Shown here piece after piece: positions 47,396 through 57,890 of a stretch of 64,000 nucleotides of DNA (its first letter is position 1; every line of letters starts with the position of its first letter). Source of the stretch: Methylomonas fluvii. GTDB lineage: Bacteria; Pseudomonadota; Gammaproteobacteria; Methylococcales; Methylomonadaceae. The stretch spans positions 1,054,001 through 1,118,000 of the forward strand of contig NZ_JACXST010000001.1 in NCBI RefSeq assembly GCF_014850975.1. The letters run 5' to 3'. The notes under the pieces were generated by a model. The model was not told the DNA's origin and did no database searches. It saw only the letters and a program-made list of their open reading frames with translations. Both the position numbers and the translations under genes were made by a program.

Positions 47396-50300
47396 ACTTG
47401 GCTATCCAATAGTTCGTCAGCCTCTTCGGGCGTGAGGATTTGTTTGCTGGTCACGAAGGAATAAATCACCGGCAAGATAAACATTGCCACCAAAAAGGTG
47501 GTCAGCATCCCGCCGACAATCACCACCGCGAACGGCCGCTGGGTTTCGCTACCGATGCTGGTGGACAATGCCATCGGCAGCAAGCCCAGCAGTGCCAACA
47601 GCGAGGCCATCAATACCGGGCGCAAGCGTTGCGTTGCCCCCTCCGTGATTGCCGCCAATAACTCCATGCCGCCGCGGCGCATTTCCTCGGTCGCGCTCAG
47701 CACCAACAAACCCATCAGACAGACTTGGCCCAACAGCGCAATAAAGCCAATCGCCGCACTCACCGACAGCGGAATATGGGTCAGTAGCAACGCAAACACG
47801 CCGCCGGTCATCGCAAACGGCGTGGCAATCAAAATTGCTGCCGCGCTACGCCCCGATTGCAAGGCGCTGTATAACAAGCCCAGTACGATCAATACCGCAA
47901 TCGGCACCACCACGCCCAAACGCGCCATCGCCCGCTGCTGATTTTCGAACTCGCCGCCCCAGTTCAGGAAATGATCTTCCGGTACTTTGATGTTGGCAGC
48001 GACCAGTTCCATGGTTTCATGCACCACCGAGCCCAAATCGCGGCCTTCCACGTTAAATTTCAAGGCCATGTAACGGCTATTGGCTTCGCGTTCGATGGAG
48101 GTGCGGCCTTGGGCAATATCGATAGTGGTCAAATCCCGTAAGGGAATATAGGCTCCGGAGGGATTGACGACATTCATATTGCCGATTTTTTCGATGTCAC
48201 CGCGCTCGTTCTCCGGCAAAATCAAGCGTATCGGTACCGGCCGCTCGCCTTGCCACAATTCGGAAACTATCCGGCCGGCCATGCCGATTTCGATGGTATC
48301 TTGCACTCTATCCACGTCAAAGCTGTTGCGGGCCAAGGCGGAACGATCCAGTTTGATCTGTAATTGCGGCACCCGCGATTCGCGGTAAAGATCCAAATCA
48401 ATCACGCCATCGACCTTGGCCAGCAGGAGTTTGATGTCTTCCAGCGTGGTACGCATTTTGTCCAGATCGGGGCCGTAGATTTTCAATACCACTTTGCCGC
48501 GTACCCCGCTCACCGCTTCCTCGACGTTGTCCTTGATCGGTTGCGAAAAATTGAAACGCACGCCCGGTATTTCTTCCAGCGAGGTCCGCATCGCATCGAC
48601 CAACTTTTCTTTATGCCAGCCCTGCCGCCATTGCTCATGGTGTTTGAGATGCACGAAAGTTTCGCTCATGTTGACACCTTCGTTGTCGGTACCGTCCTCG
48701 GAACGGCCTTGCTGGCTCAAAATACCCAACACTTCCGGAAATTTCATCAAGCGTTGGCGCATGTCCAATAGAATTTCCTGACCTTTATCCAGCGAAATAC
48801 TCGGCGGCATTTCAACGAACACATGAATGTCGCCTTCATCCAGTTCCGGTAGAAATTCGGTGCCCAGCCCGGCCCCGGCCAAGCCGCCGGCAAACAACAA
48901 AATGCCGGCAAAGCTTAAAGCCAGCGTTCGTTTACCCAGTACCTGCGCCAATAAACGGGAATACCCATCCCGCAAGCGTTCCAAAAACTTGGGCTCGGCT
49001 ACCAAGGCATGTTGGGGTTGAATGAAGGTGGCGCATAAGGCCGGCACCAATAGCAGCGCAAAGATCAAGCCGCCAGATAACGCAAAACTATAGGTCATCG
49101 CCAGCGGCCGAAATATCCGGCCTTCCACGCGCTCCAGTGTAAACACCGGAATCAACGCAGCGATGATAATCAACATTGCAAAAAACGCTGGCTTGGCTAC
49201 ATCTACCGCTGCATCGGCAATCAGGTACAGCATTTCCCGCCGCGACTTTGGCTTGCGGTGTTGAGCCTGGTGCATGACATTTTCCATCAGCACTACCGCG
49301 CCATCGAGAATGATGCCGAAATCAATCGCACCCATCGAAATCAAATTGGCCGGCATGCCCAGCTGGTACAAACCTAAGAACGCCACCAGCAGGGACAACG
49401 GAATCACCGTCGCAACGATTAATGAGCCGCGAATGCTGCGCAGAAATAACCAGACCACGCCCACTACCAGAGCAAAGCCGTGCAGCAAGTTGTCGAACAC
49501 GGTATGCAAGGTGCTGCTGACCAATTCGGATCGATCCAGAAACGGCATGATCTTCATGCCCGCAGGCAAAATCCCAGCATTTAATTCCGCGACTTTCTCG
49601 TGTAAGGCATCCAATACCCGCGACGGATTTTGGCCGCGCCGTAGCAGCACGATACCTTCCACCACGTCTTTGTGTTCGTCCAAACCCACCGTGCCGCGGC
49701 GTGGGGTATAGGATTGCACCAGGCGGCCGACATCGCCGACGGTGACCGGTGTGCCTTCATGGTTTTTCAAAACGATTTTTTTAATGTCGTCTGCCGTAAC
49801 CAGATTGCCGACACCACGCACCACCATTTCCTGATCGCCGTAACTCAAGAAGCCGGCACCGACATTTTTGTTGGACTTTTCTACGGCCAAGCCGATGTCT
49901 TCCAGCGTCAAGCCTACCGACTCGACGCGAGTCGGATCGATTTGGATATGAAACTCTTTGTAGTAACCGCCGAAAGTCAGCACATCCGCAACCCCCGGCA
50001 CCTGGCGCAATTTGCGCGATACGTTCCATTCCATTTCCGAACGCAGCTCGTAGAGCGAATGCCGGTCGCTGGTCAGGGTAAATTTGTAGATTTCGCCCAA
50101 CGGCGTGTAGTCCGGCGCCAATACCGGCGTGACGCTGCTGGGTAATTCCGCGCCGGAGATACGCTGAGATATTTCGGTACGGGAATGAAAACTGTCGATG
50201 TGGTCTTCAAAGGTAATCGTCACCAGCGACAAGCCGAACAGGCTTTGGCTGCGCATCTGCAGCATATTCGGCGTGCCATTCAATACTCTTTCCAACGGCA

Positions 50301-50499
50301 CTGTTACTTGCCGCTCGACTTCTTCCGGGGCATAGCCGGGCATCAAGGTAATGACGGTCACCTGGGTGTTGGTCACATCGGGATAGGCTTCGATCGGCGT
50401 TTCCATAAACGCATGGATGCCAAAAATAGCAATGATCACCGCCACGGTAATCACGACAAGACGACGGTGAACGCAATGTTCAATCAAGGGGCGCAGCAT
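47392..50499 (-). CDS. czcA: Heavy-metal RND efflux pump (CzcA-like)
   Basis: A 1035-residue inner-membrane RND pump with 12 membrane segments and two periplasmic loops. The TM4 motif DFGIILDGAVVLMEN is that of the HME group for divalent ions such as Co, Zn or Ni, rather than the Cu/Ag pumps. Full length, intact frame. With CzcB- and CzcC-like partners it exports metal ions from the periplasm or cytoplasm; the ion cannot be fixed from sequence alone. Confidence 0.92.
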   Translation of the reverse strand: MLRPLIEHCVHRRLVVITVAVIIAIFGIHAFMETPIEAYPDVTNTQVTVITLMPGYAPEEVERQVTVPLERVLNGTPNMLQMRSQSLFGLSLVTITFEDHIDSFHSRTEISQRISGAELPSSVTPVLAPDYTPLGEIYKFTLTSDRHSLYELRSEMEWNVSRKLRQVPGVADVLTFGGYYKEFHIQIDPTRVESVGLTLEDIGLAVEKSNKNVGAGFLSYGDQEMVVRGVGNLVTADDIKKIVLKNHEGTPVTVGDVGRLVQSYTPRRGTVGLDEHKDVVEGIVLLRRGQNPSRVLDALHEKVAELNAGILPAGMKIMPFLDRSELVSSTLHTVFDNLLHGFALVVGVVWLFLRSIRGSLIVATVIPLSLLVAFLGLYQLGMPANLISMGAIDFGIILDGAVVLMENVMHQAQHRKPKSRREMLYLIADAAVDVAKPAFFAMLIIIAALIPVFTLERVEGRIFRPLAMTYSFALSGGLIFALLLVPALCATFIQPQHALVAEPKFLERLRDGYSRLLAQVLGKRTLALSFAGILLFAGGLAGAGLGTEFLPELDEGDIHVFVEMPPSISLDKGQEILLDMRQRLMKFPEVLGILSQQGRSEDGTDNEGVNMSETFVHLKHHEQWRQGWHKEKLVDAMRTSLEEIPGVRFNFSQPIKDNVEEAVSGVRGKVVLKIYGPDLDKMRTTLEDIKLLLAKVDGVIDLDLYRESRVPQLQIKLDRSALARNSFDVDRVQDTIEIGMAGRIVSELWQGERPVPIRLILPENERGDIEKIGNMNVVNPSGAYIPLRDLTTIDIAQGRTSIEREANSRYMALKFNVEGRDLGSVVHETMELVAANIKVPEDHFLNWGGEFENQQRAMARLGVVVPIAVLIVLGLLYSALQSGRSAAAILIATPFAMTGGVFALLLTHIPLSVSAAIGFIALLGQVCLMGLLVLSATEEMRRGGMELLAAITEGATQRLRPVLMASLLALLGLLPMALSTSIGSETQRPFAVVIVGGMLTTFLVAMFILPVIYSFVTSKQILTPEEADELLDSQV

Positions 50500-50511
50500 T
50501 AGTCCCCCCGA

Positions 50512-51651
50512 TTACAGCAGCATGGATGCGGAGGAATCCAGGAGCAACGCCCCCGAAACCACCACTTTTTCGCCATCTTTAAGTCCATCCAGCACCGGTA
50601 CCTGACCATCGCGTGCCTGTCCGATGAGTACCTGACGAGGTTCGAAGCGGCCATCGCCGGTTTCTACGTAGACCATGGTGTGTTTTTTGTCTCGAATCAC
50701 CACCGCTGTGGTGGGTAAAAGGATACGATGCGGGCCGGCGGCCTCAATCAGGCCTTTGGCAAACATACCCGGTTTTAACACCAGATTGGGATTGTCGAAT
50801 TCGATATACACCGCGCCCCGACGTAAATCGGATTGCATCGCCGCGCTGACCGCCACTACCCGGCCGGTCACCGGTTCGGACAAGGCGCTGATCTGCAATG
50901 TCGCTTTGGCACCTTTTTCGATCAGCGGCAAATCGTTATCGAATACGTCCGCGACGATCCACAAGGACTGCGGCTCGCCGATTTCGATGATGGTTTCGCC
51001 GGCTGCCAACGCCGAACCCACTGAGGACTTAATTTGCAAAACCACGCCATCTTCAGAGGCACGAAGTATCACGGCCTGATCTGTGCCATCCCCTATCATC
51101 CGCAAGGCTTGCTGGCTGCGCTGATGGTCGGCACGCGCTTCGCGCAATTGCACATCGGCTTCCGCGCGCTCCATTGCTAGGCCCACACCGCTTTTTTGCA
51201 TGATGTCCTGGCGACGCATACGGTCTTCGGCACGTTGCAGCTCGGCTTTCGATTCTGCAACCTCGGCTCGCATCTTGGCGGCGTCAGCGCTTTCCAGAAT
51301 GGCAATCGGTGTGCCTGCTTTGACGCGGTCACCGACCTGTACATTGATTTTTTTCAGCCGTCCGGCCACCACCGCGCTGACTGCGGATAGGGCTTTGGTT
51401 CTAAATTCGACATGCGACGGTGCTTGAACCATCGCCGAGAAATTTTGCGGCGTGACTGTAGCCACGCTGATATAAGGCCTTGATTCGGCAGGAATTGAAA
51501 TCAACCCAACATGTTGGTCAGTGTCTGTTGCCTTAATTTCTTCAGCAGATGTGTTGGAGACTTTTTGATTTGCCGGGTGTTTGTCGGGTGGGGCTGAACA
51601 GCTGATTAAAGAGCTTGCTAGCAGTATCGAAACTATGAAATTGATGTGCAT
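50512..51651 (-). CDS. czcB: Heavy-metal efflux adaptor lipoprotein (CzcB-like)
   Basis: A 379-residue periplasmic adaptor. The lipobox LISC near residue 19 makes it a lipoprotein. Lipoyl halves are around KINVQVGDRVKAGTPIAIL and ASEDGVVLQIKSSVGSALAA; a helical hairpin with AEVAESKAELQRAEDRMRRQ lies between. The end VPVLDGLKDGEKVVVSGALL is typical. It is the first gene of the operon, 12 bases before czcA. No histidine-rich metal-binding extension is present. Confidence 0.9.
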   Translation of the reverse strand: MHINFIVSILLASSLISCSAPPDKHPANQKVSNTSAEEIKATDTDQHVGLISIPAESRPYISVATVTPQNFSAMVQAPSHVEFRTKALSAVSAVVAGRLKKINVQVGDRVKAGTPIAILESADAAKMRAEVAESKAELQRAEDRMRRQDIMQKSGVGLAMERAEADVQLREARADHQRSQQALRMIGDGTDQAVILRASEDGVVLQIKSSVGSALAAGETIIEIGEPQSLWIVADVFDNDLPLIEKGAKATLQISALSEPVTGRVVAVSAAMQSDLRRGAVYIEFDNPNLVLKPGMFAKGLIEAAGPHRILLPTTAVVIRDKKHTMVYVETGDGRFEPRQVLIGQARDGQVPVLDGLKDGEKVVVSGALLLDSSASMLL

Positions 51652-52153
51652 GAATTATTATTTTTATGTGGATGCCATTTTTACGGTGAAGGCGGGAAGT
51701 TGCACAATGTTCAAAAAGAACGATTCCCTTAACTATGTGCAGGCTGAACTATCGTCGACATAATATCGTATCAATATTACCGTGTCTTGTGCTCTTCATT
51801 TTTGTAAAACCGTTCTTTTTGCGCTTTGCCAAGAGGAGCGCGAATGTCACATCAATACTTGTTTGATCAGTTTTAGAACAATTAGTGTGGCGCTTTATAC
51901 CGGAAAAAACTTTCCAAACTATTTTGTCGTCAGCGAGAAACATGCCATATATACGTCCTTGCACTCGCTCAGTAACAATAGACTAGGGGGGAGGACTAAG
52001 ACCAATGACTTGGTTCAAAAAACCCGTTTAGCGGGCTATTTAAACCATAGATGTAACGGGTATAAAAAATGCCGGGCGGCGATTAATGGAATTGGCGCCA
52101 CACTGAATTTGCAGTCATTGGGGCGAGAAACAGAGAAAATTCAGGCAATAAAA
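51652..52153. other. Intergenic region between efflux operon and peroxiredoxin
   Basis: About 500 bases. The efflux operon's promoter should lie near its left side, reading to the left; no clear regulator site or gene was seen. The + strand frame at 51782 has no coding character. Confidence 0.4.
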
Positions 52154-52181
52154 AAGGCGCATTGTCTAGACAATGCGCCTT
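52154..52181 (-). terminator. Rho-independent terminator of the peroxiredoxin gene
   Basis: AAGGCGCATTGTC and GACAATGCGCCTT form a perfect palindrome around TA; on the - strand it is followed by a run of T. It lies 22 bases after the peroxiredoxin stop. Confidence 0.88.
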
Positions 52182-52202
52182 GTCTCAAAGTAAAGCTAAT
52201 GC

Positions 52203-52808
52203 TTACAGTTTGTCAGCATTTTTGCTTAGGTATTCAGCCACGCCCGCTGGGTTGGCATTCATACCAGCATCACCTTTGTTCCAACCGGCTGGGCAAACTT
52301 CGCCATGTTCTTCGTGGAATTGCAGTGCGTCGACCATGCGCAGCATTTCGTCAAAGTTGCGGCCCAGTGGCAAGTCGTTGACAACTTGGTGACGGACGAC
52401 ACCGGCTTTGTCGATCAAGAAACTACCGCGGAAAGCCACGCCACCAGCGGATTCAACGTCATAGTCTTTGCAGATGCTATGCGTCATGTCGGCTGCCAGT
52501 GTGTACCGGACGGGGCCGATGCCGCCTTGGTTGACGGGAGTGTTACGCCAAGCGTTATGGGTAAAGTGCGAGTCGATAGAAACACCAATCACTTCAACGC
52601 CGCGGCTTTTGAATTCGTCAATGCGATGATCCAAAGCAATCAATTCGCTTGGGCAAACAAAGGTAAAGTCTAAGGGATAAAAGAAAAGCACTGCATATTT
52701 GCCGCTAGTCGCACCTGAAAAACTGAATGAATCAACAATTTGACCATCGCCTAATACCGCAGGAACTGTAAAGTCAGGGGCTTGCTTACCTACTAAAACG
52801 CTCATCAA
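52203..52808 (-). CDS. Typical 2-Cys peroxiredoxin (AhpC/Prx1 type)
   Basis: A 201-residue thiol peroxidase that reduces hydrogen peroxide and organic peroxides. The peroxidatic cysteine is in FTFVCPSELIALDHR near residue 51 and the resolving one in EEHGEVCPAGWNKGD near 173. YTLAADMTHSICKDYDV is typical of the Prx1 group. Single gene with its own terminator; no oxidoreductase partner (AhpF) is next to it. Confidence 0.93.
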   Translation of the reverse strand: MMSVLVGKQAPDFTVPAVLGDGQIVDSFSFSGATSGKYAVLFFYPLDFTFVCPSELIALDHRIDEFKSRGVEVIGVSIDSHFTHNAWRNTPVNQGGIGPVRYTLAADMTHSICKDYDVESAGGVAFRGSFLIDKAGVVRHQVVNDLPLGRNFDEMLRMVDALQFHEEHGEVCPAGWNKGDAGMNANPAGVAEYLSKNADKL

Positions 52809-53056
52809 TTTTCTCCAAAATTAGTTATAAAACAAAAGGTTAAGAGGATATTTACGCCTCTGCGAGAAGGCCGAGACTTATTCTACACCAGTTTAGTTGG
52901 TATTTGCCTAATAATCCCCGTAAATTCCGCTTGCAAGACGGTCGATTTCGCGCTAATTTGTAATCCATAGCTTACACAATTAACAGGCGGTCTGCGTGCT
53001 TCGCGCTGCTTAAATTCACTATGCAGACCTTTGGTGAATTTTTTAGGGTACGACAA

Positions 53057-53569
53057 ATGGCAAAAGTAAAACACATTACAGAACCCGATACTTTCGGTTT
53101 TCAAGTTCGTATTGTTCGGCGCGGCAAGGAGAGCAGCCGTTATTTCTCTCACAAGCTCTGGGGCAGCAAAACCAAGTCGCTGAAAGCCGCGATTACCTGG
53201 CGCGATCAGATGCTGGTGGTATTGAAAGGCAGCAAGACCCGCTTCCTGAAACCACCCAAAAACAAAACCACTACCGGCGTAACCGGCGTGTCCAGAACCA
53301 TCAAGTTTGATCACCGCAAAGACAAAAGCTATCTTTGCTACACGGTGTTTTGGGTAAAAGATGGAAAATCCCGGAATAAAACCTTCCAAGTGGGCAATGT
53401 AGACACGGTAACCGCCGACGACGAATTGCACGCGTTTCGCACTGCGCGCCTATTTCGGAGCTGTTACGAGCATGCCATCGACCACGATGCGCCGTTCGAC
53501 GACAGCAAATTCGCCAACTGGAAAAAACTACGCTTATACGAAAACGAGATGCTGAACGCTGTCAACTGA
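53057..53569 (+). CDS. AP2-like DNA-binding protein, small
   Basis: A 170-residue basic protein. It has two related halves: GFQVRIVRRGKESSRYFSHK (about residues 11-50) and TTGVTGVSRTIKFDHRK with YTVFWVKDGKSRNKTFQVGN (about 72-115). The second half resembles the AP2/ERF-type three-stranded DNA-binding domain found in some bacterial and phage proteins. The ATG at 53057 is preferred to 53021, since the earlier part has no conserved look. Between divergent peroxiredoxin and convergent nadC it stands alone; a regulatory role is a guess. Confidence 0.55.
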   Translation: MAKVKHITEPDTFGFQVRIVRRGKESSRYFSHKLWGSKTKSLKAAITWRDQMLVVLKGSKTRFLKPPKNKTTTGVTGVSRTIKFDHRKDKSYLCYTVFWVKDGKSRNKTFQVGNVDTVTADDELHAFRTARLFRSCYEHAIDHDAPFDDSKFANWKKLRLYENEMLNAVN

Positions 53570-53585
53570 GCGCACCAGCATGAGC

Positions 53586-54413
53586 TTAATCGATGCGCAT
53601 CTCAATGCGCATCGACAGATCGACCGCAGCAATATTCTTCGTTAACGCGCCTATCGAGATAAAGTCCACCCCGGTTTCGGCCACGCTTCGGATATTATCC
53701 AAAGTAATATTTCCCGACGCTTCCAGCTCGAGTAGCCCCTGGTTTTGCTCTACCGCTGTACGCATATCGGCCAGCGAAAAATTATCCAGCATGATGCGAT
53801 CCGGTTGCGCGGCAAGTGCCTGGGCAAACTCGTCAAGAGTTTCCACCTCCACTTCGACCGGCACATTTCCATAGTCTCTAGCCAGCTTGACCGCGTTGGC
53901 AATTGAGCCGGCCGCGATAATATGGTTTTCCTTGATCAAGATGGCGTCGAATAAACCGATGCGATGATTGAAACAACCACCACATTTAACTGCGTATTTT
54001 TGCGCCAAACGTAAACCGGGCAGGGTTTTACGGGTATCCAACACCTTGCAGCCGGTACCCGCCACGGCATCCGCATAGCGGCGAGCAATAGTCGCCGTTG
54101 CGGATAAGGTTTGCAGCAGGTTCAGCGCTGTGCGCTCGCCCGTCAGCAAGGCCCGAGCCGGACCGCGCAACTTGCATAGTACGGCATTCGCTGCGACACG
54201 CTCTCCTTCATCACAGTGCCAATCGATCATCACCTGGGAGCTTAATTGTCGAAACACCTCATCGAACCAAGCTCTGCCGCACAACACCATGGATTCGCGA
54301 GTTACCACTACGGCATTGGCTTGAGTCTCGGCTGAGACGATGCTGGCGGTAATATCGCCGCTACCGATATCTTCAGCCAGATAAAGCGCGATTTCTGTGG
54401 AATTTGGTTGCAT
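53586..54413 (-). CDS. nadC: Nicotinate-nucleotide pyrophosphorylase (quinolinate phosphoribosyltransferase)
   Basis: Converts quinolinate and PRPP to nicotinate mononucleotide in NAD synthesis. Family blocks are [74 protein letters not shown] and [21 protein letters not shown] took the ATG at 54413 (275 residues); a TTG start at 54437 is also open. Full catalytic set, no oddities. Confidence 0.94.
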   Translation of the reverse strand: MQPNSTEIALYLAEDIGSGDITASIVSAETQANAVVVTRESMVLCGRAWFDEVFRQLSSQVMIDWHCDEGERVAANAVLCKLRGPARALLTGERTALNLLQTLSATATIARRYADAVAGTGCKVLDTRKTLPGLRLAQKYAVKCGGCFNHRIGLFDAILIKENHIIAAGSIANAVKLARDYGNVPVEVEVETLDEFAQALAAQPDRIMLDNFSLADMRTAVEQNQGLLELEASGNITLDNIRSVAETGVDFISIGALTKNIAAVDLSMRIEMRID

Positions 54414-54555
54414 GGGCGTGTGATGGACGATGAACAAGGAGAGTAATTATAAACCGCATGCGGTGACAGTCGCGCCAAACTCTGGCCAATTAAAAGCATA
54501 GGGGATGGTTGGCAAAGCTTATAAAATACCGCATCACTTACAAAGCTTGAAAACC

Positions 54556-55173
54556 ATGATAATTCGCGATCACTACTTGAGTAGCGCTTGCCAGGTCGCT
54601 TCGCCGAACTGCGACGACAGACCGGACCCCGAAGACGTTTCGTTATTGGTTATCCATTGCATCAGCCTGCCGCCTGAGCAATTTACGGGCGACTATATCG
54701 ACCAATTGTTTTGCAACTGCTTGGACCCAAACGACCATCCTTACTTCCAAGATATACACGAACTTAAGGTGTCCGCGCATTTACTGATTCGCCGGGATGG
54801 CAGCATTCGGCAATATGTGTCGTTCCATCGCAGGGCTTGGCATGCAGGCGTGTCAAAATATCAAGACAGGGAGCGCTGTAACGATTTTTCTATTGGTATT
54901 GAGTTGGAGGGGGCCATCAGTGTGGCTTACACTGATGCTCAATATCGGTGCCTTGCCGATGTGTGTAGAACGCTACTGGCAAATTATCCGAAACTATCGA
55001 GCCAGCGTATTGCCGGTCATAGCGACATTGCCCCAGGCCGAAAAAACGACCCTGGGCCATTCTTTGACTGGTGCCGCTTTAACGAATTACTGAGTTCTGT
55101 CGCTGAAAGTCCTGCGGAGCCAGTAAAAAAGGGTTGCCGTAACCCACGACAACAAAGCAAAAAGCGGCACTAA
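54556..55173 (+). CDS. ampD: 1,6-anhydro-N-acetylmuramyl-L-alanine amidase
   Basis: A cytoplasmic zinc amidase that recycles cell-wall muropeptides and so controls beta-lactamase inducers. Zinc ligands are His in SLLVIHCISLPPEQF, His in GHSDIAPGRKNDPG and the Asp of the same motif; RRAWHAGVSKYQDRERCNDF is also typical. The ATG at 54556 gives 205 residues and MIIRDHYLSSACQVASPNCD, the normal start; the frame open from 54505 is longer but unlikely. It converges with the GTPase gene and overlaps it by four bases. Confidence 0.92.
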   Translation: MIIRDHYLSSACQVASPNCDDRPDPEDVSLLVIHCISLPPEQFTGDYIDQLFCNCLDPNDHPYFQDIHELKVSAHLLIRRDGSIRQYVSFHRRAWHAGVSKYQDRERCNDFSIGIELEGAISVAYTDAQYRCLADVCRTLLANYPKLSSQRIAGHSDIAPGRKNDPGPFFDWCRFNELLSSVAESPAEPVKKGCRNPRQQSKKRH

Positions 55174-57101
55174 TCGGCTTTAATTTCCAGATGCACGGCT
55201 TTAAGGATCTCGAGCAACTCTTGATACTGGACTTGTAGTGGCCCCAATTCGCTCTCCAACTGTGCAATGCTTTCATTGACATTGCCTTTGGATTCATTGA
55301 TTTTCCTGAGCATGATCAAGCGGCTTTCAATTTGCTTTTTGTGGTCTTTGATCTGGTGCATTAGCGGCGACAGTACGCTATTACTCCAGGTAACCGCATC
55401 CCGTTGGGCTTGCTGCAGAATATTTCTCGCTTTGGCTATCAACGTACCGTATAGCTTGTTGACGACGATGCTTTGCTCAGTCATCGTGGTTTTAGCGCTA
55501 TTGCGAAACGCTTCGCCTTCTTCAAAAATCTGCTCCAGCTCGAACTGGTGTTGTTTTATCGAAAACAACTGTGGCTCGATTTCCTTAAAACCGTATTCAT
55601 CCTGAAACTTCTTATGAATCGCTTTAATCAAGCGCCGAGTTTCTTCGGTCATGTCCACCGAGTCCTGTAATAAATCGCGCAACTCGTCAAACAACCTACG
55701 CATGTTCTGCTTCATGCCGTAAGTGGTCAGGCTTTTGCTCATATCCTCCTTGGTACGGCGGATGATGTCGTCGATTTTTTCTTTGGCAAACGAATCGATC
55801 AACATCTTGGCTTGTACCGCAAACACTTTACGGCTGGCCTGAAAGTTTTCGATATTAGCCATATAGGCATTCTGCCGGTCACGAGTTTCGGCCATCAATT
55901 TGCCGGTCAATTCCTGATTCTCGAAATCGACTTGTTTGAATTCATCGAGCTGCTTTTGGGCGTTAGCGATTTTTGAGTCCATCAACTTGACCGACTCGCT
56001 GACCAAAAATCCAATTTCTTTGTCGACAACACCCTTTAGAATATCGCGGCGCTGATCGAGAATGTCGTCCGACAGATAGCTTTCCAACAGATTGAGACGG
56101 CTTTTTTGTAGCAAAGCATCGTCGCCTTTCACCTTAGCCAATAGCGCCTGCTTTGCAGAGACCGGGAAAATAACTTCCTTCTCCAGATTCAGAATCATTG
56201 CGCAGGTGTCGATTTGCTTTTGGATTGAAGCTTCGTAGCCAGTTTCGCCGGCCAAATCGTCCCACATTGAGTCGATTTTATTCATCACCACGGCTAAGCC
56301 CTGGCGGCGGTTACCTCTGGAGCTACAAACGTGGCTTTTCCACATTTCCAGATCGCTTTTGGTTACGCCGGTATCGGCCGCCAACACGAAAATAATGGCT
56401 TGAGCGCTGGGCAACATGCTCAAGGTTAACTCCGGCTCTGTACCTAAGGCATTTAGGCCTGGCGTATCCAGAATGCACAAACCTTCTTTCAGCAAAGGAT
56501 GCGGAAAGCTGATCATCGCATGCCGCCAGCATGGCACTTCCACGGTTTCCGGATTGATAATGCCTTGCTCGGCGGCTTCGCGTTCGTTCCACAAGCCCAG
56601 TTTATCGGCCATTTCCCGAGAAACCTTCTTGGTGGCGACCAACTCTCTAAACGCTTCCTGCATTTGCGTAGGCGACTCGCAATTCAGCTCGATTTGTGTC
56701 CAACGATCCGGATTGCGCTTGTAATCCATCAAGGATATATCTTCCAAGCGGCTCTCAATGTTGAGCAGCCGAATATAACTGCCGCCTTTTTCATCCCAGA
56801 ATAGCTCGGTGGGCGACATCGTGGTCCGGCCTGGCGACGAAGGCAACAAGCGCACGCCGGTTTCCGCAAAAAACAGCGAGTTGATCAGTTCGGTTTTACC
56901 TCTGGAAAACTCCGCTACAAACGCCAAGGTGACACGATCATTTTGCAAACCTTGCAATATATTCAGCAAGGTATCTGTGCTTTGCGGGTCACTGAAGCGA
57001 TAACGGTTACGCCAGTCCCGATACAATTCGATACCCTGAATCAGTTGTTCGCGCCACTGCGTGTATTCGTGCAACTGTTCTTTAAATTCCAGATTTCTCA
57101 T
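55170..57101 (-). CDS. Dynamin-family GTPase
   Basis: A 643-residue large GTPase. P-loop FSRGKTELINSLFF near residue 67, the G2-like PGRTTMSPTELFWDEKG, G3 ILDTPGLNALGTEPE and G4 VMNKIDSMWDDL mark the dynamin-like group. The rest is helical with coiled coil (about 370-460 and 590-640), as in bacterial membrane-remodelling proteins. No membrane segment is obvious. Members act on membranes or in stress tolerance; the role here is unknown. It stands as a single gene. Confidence 0.85.
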   Translation of the reverse strand: MRNLEFKEQLHEYTQWREQLIQGIELYRDWRNRYRFSDPQSTDTLLNILQGLQNDRVTLAFVAEFSRGKTELINSLFFAETGVRLLPSSPGRTTMSPTELFWDEKGGSYIRLLNIESRLEDISLMDYKRNPDRWTQIELNCESPTQMQEAFRELVATKKVSREMADKLGLWNEREAAEQGIINPETVEVPCWRHAMISFPHPLLKEGLCILDTPGLNALGTEPELTLSMLPSAQAIIFVLAADTGVTKSDLEMWKSHVCSSRGNRRQGLAVVMNKIDSMWDDLAGETGYEASIQKQIDTCAMILNLEKEVIFPVSAKQALLAKVKGDDALLQKSRLNLLESYLSDDILDQRRDILKGVVDKEIGFLVSESVKLMDSKIANAQKQLDEFKQVDFENQELTGKLMAETRDRQNAYMANIENFQASRKVFAVQAKMLIDSFAKEKIDDIIRRTKEDMSKSLTTYGMKQNMRRLFDELRDLLQDSVDMTEETRRLIKAIHKKFQDEYGFKEIEPQLFSIKQHQFELEQIFEEGEAFRNSAKTTMTEQSIVVNKLYGTLIAKARNILQQAQRDAVTWSNSVLSPLMHQIKDHKKQIESRLIMLRKINESKGNVNESIAQLESELGPLQVQYQELLEILKAVHLEIKAD

Positions 57102-57203
57102 GGCTCGCCTTTGTTCCGACTGTACTCAATATAAGGGGCAAATTGTAACGGCTAAGTGTAGACCAATAATCCATAAGCAAAAGCCTAGGGCACGCTTGGA
57201 TAC

Positions 57204-57842
57204 TCAAATTCCGTACTGTTGTCGATAGGCCTGAATAATAGCCAACTTATCCGCCGAACCGCTCTGCTGGGAAATAAACTCGATGATGTCTGCCAAGCAG
57301 ATTATCGCCAGCACCGGAATGCCGAACTGTGCCGACACTTCCTGCACTGCCGATAATTCGTTCTGGCCTTTCTCCTGACGATCCAGCGCTATCACTACAC
57401 CCGCAACCGTCGCGCCGGCGGCATTAATAATCTCCACCGATTCGCGCACCGACGTACCGGCGGTAATCACATCATCCAAAATCCAGACTTTGCCTTGCAA
57501 GGGCGCGCCAACCAATACGCCGCCCTCGCCATGATCCTTGGCTTCTTTGCGGTTAAACGCAAACGGGATGTCGCGTTGCAAGCGGGAATAGGCAATCGAG
57601 GTGGTGCTGACCAACGGGATGCCTTTATAGGCTGGTCCGTACAATACATCTACCTCGACACCGGCGCTAATCAGCGCCTGCGCATAAAATTGCCCCAATT
57701 TATCCAGCTGAGCGCCGCTGTTGAATAGGCCGGTATTAAAGAAATAAGGACTAACACGTCCGGACTTTAAATGAAATTCGCCAAACTTCAATACGCCGCA
57801 ATCCAAAGCGTACTGAATAAACTGTTTTTGGTAATCGAGCAT
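57204..57842 (-). CDS. pyrE: Orotate phosphoribosyltransferase
   Basis: A 212-residue enzyme of pyrimidine synthesis that makes orotidine monophosphate from orotate and [35 protein letters not shown], the [13 protein letters not shown] loop and the PRPP motif [17 protein letters not shown] are all present. Usual length, ATG at 57842. No attenuator was seen upstream. Confidence 0.95.
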   Translation of the reverse strand: MLDYQKQFIQYALDCGVLKFGEFHLKSGRVSPYFFNTGLFNSGAQLDKLGQFYAQALISAGVEVDVLYGPAYKGIPLVSTTSIAYSRLQRDIPFAFNRKEAKDHGEGGVLVGAPLQGKVWILDDVITAGTSVRESVEIINAAGATVAGVVIALDRQEKGQNELSAVQEVSAQFGIPVLAIICLADIIEFISQQSGSADKLAIIQAYRQQYGI

Positions 57843-57890
57843 CGTGGAGTGTTACAAAGCTAAAATGAAAGTAATTATACCCGTGCGTAT

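Noticed and set aside
48364-48781. Long frames opposite czcA and other genes
   Set aside because: They are mirror frames of GC-rich coding sequence without ribosome-binding sites or recognisable proteins.
51782-52381. 199-codon + strand frame
   Set aside because: It overlaps the terminator and 3' part of the peroxiredoxin gene and has no family pattern.
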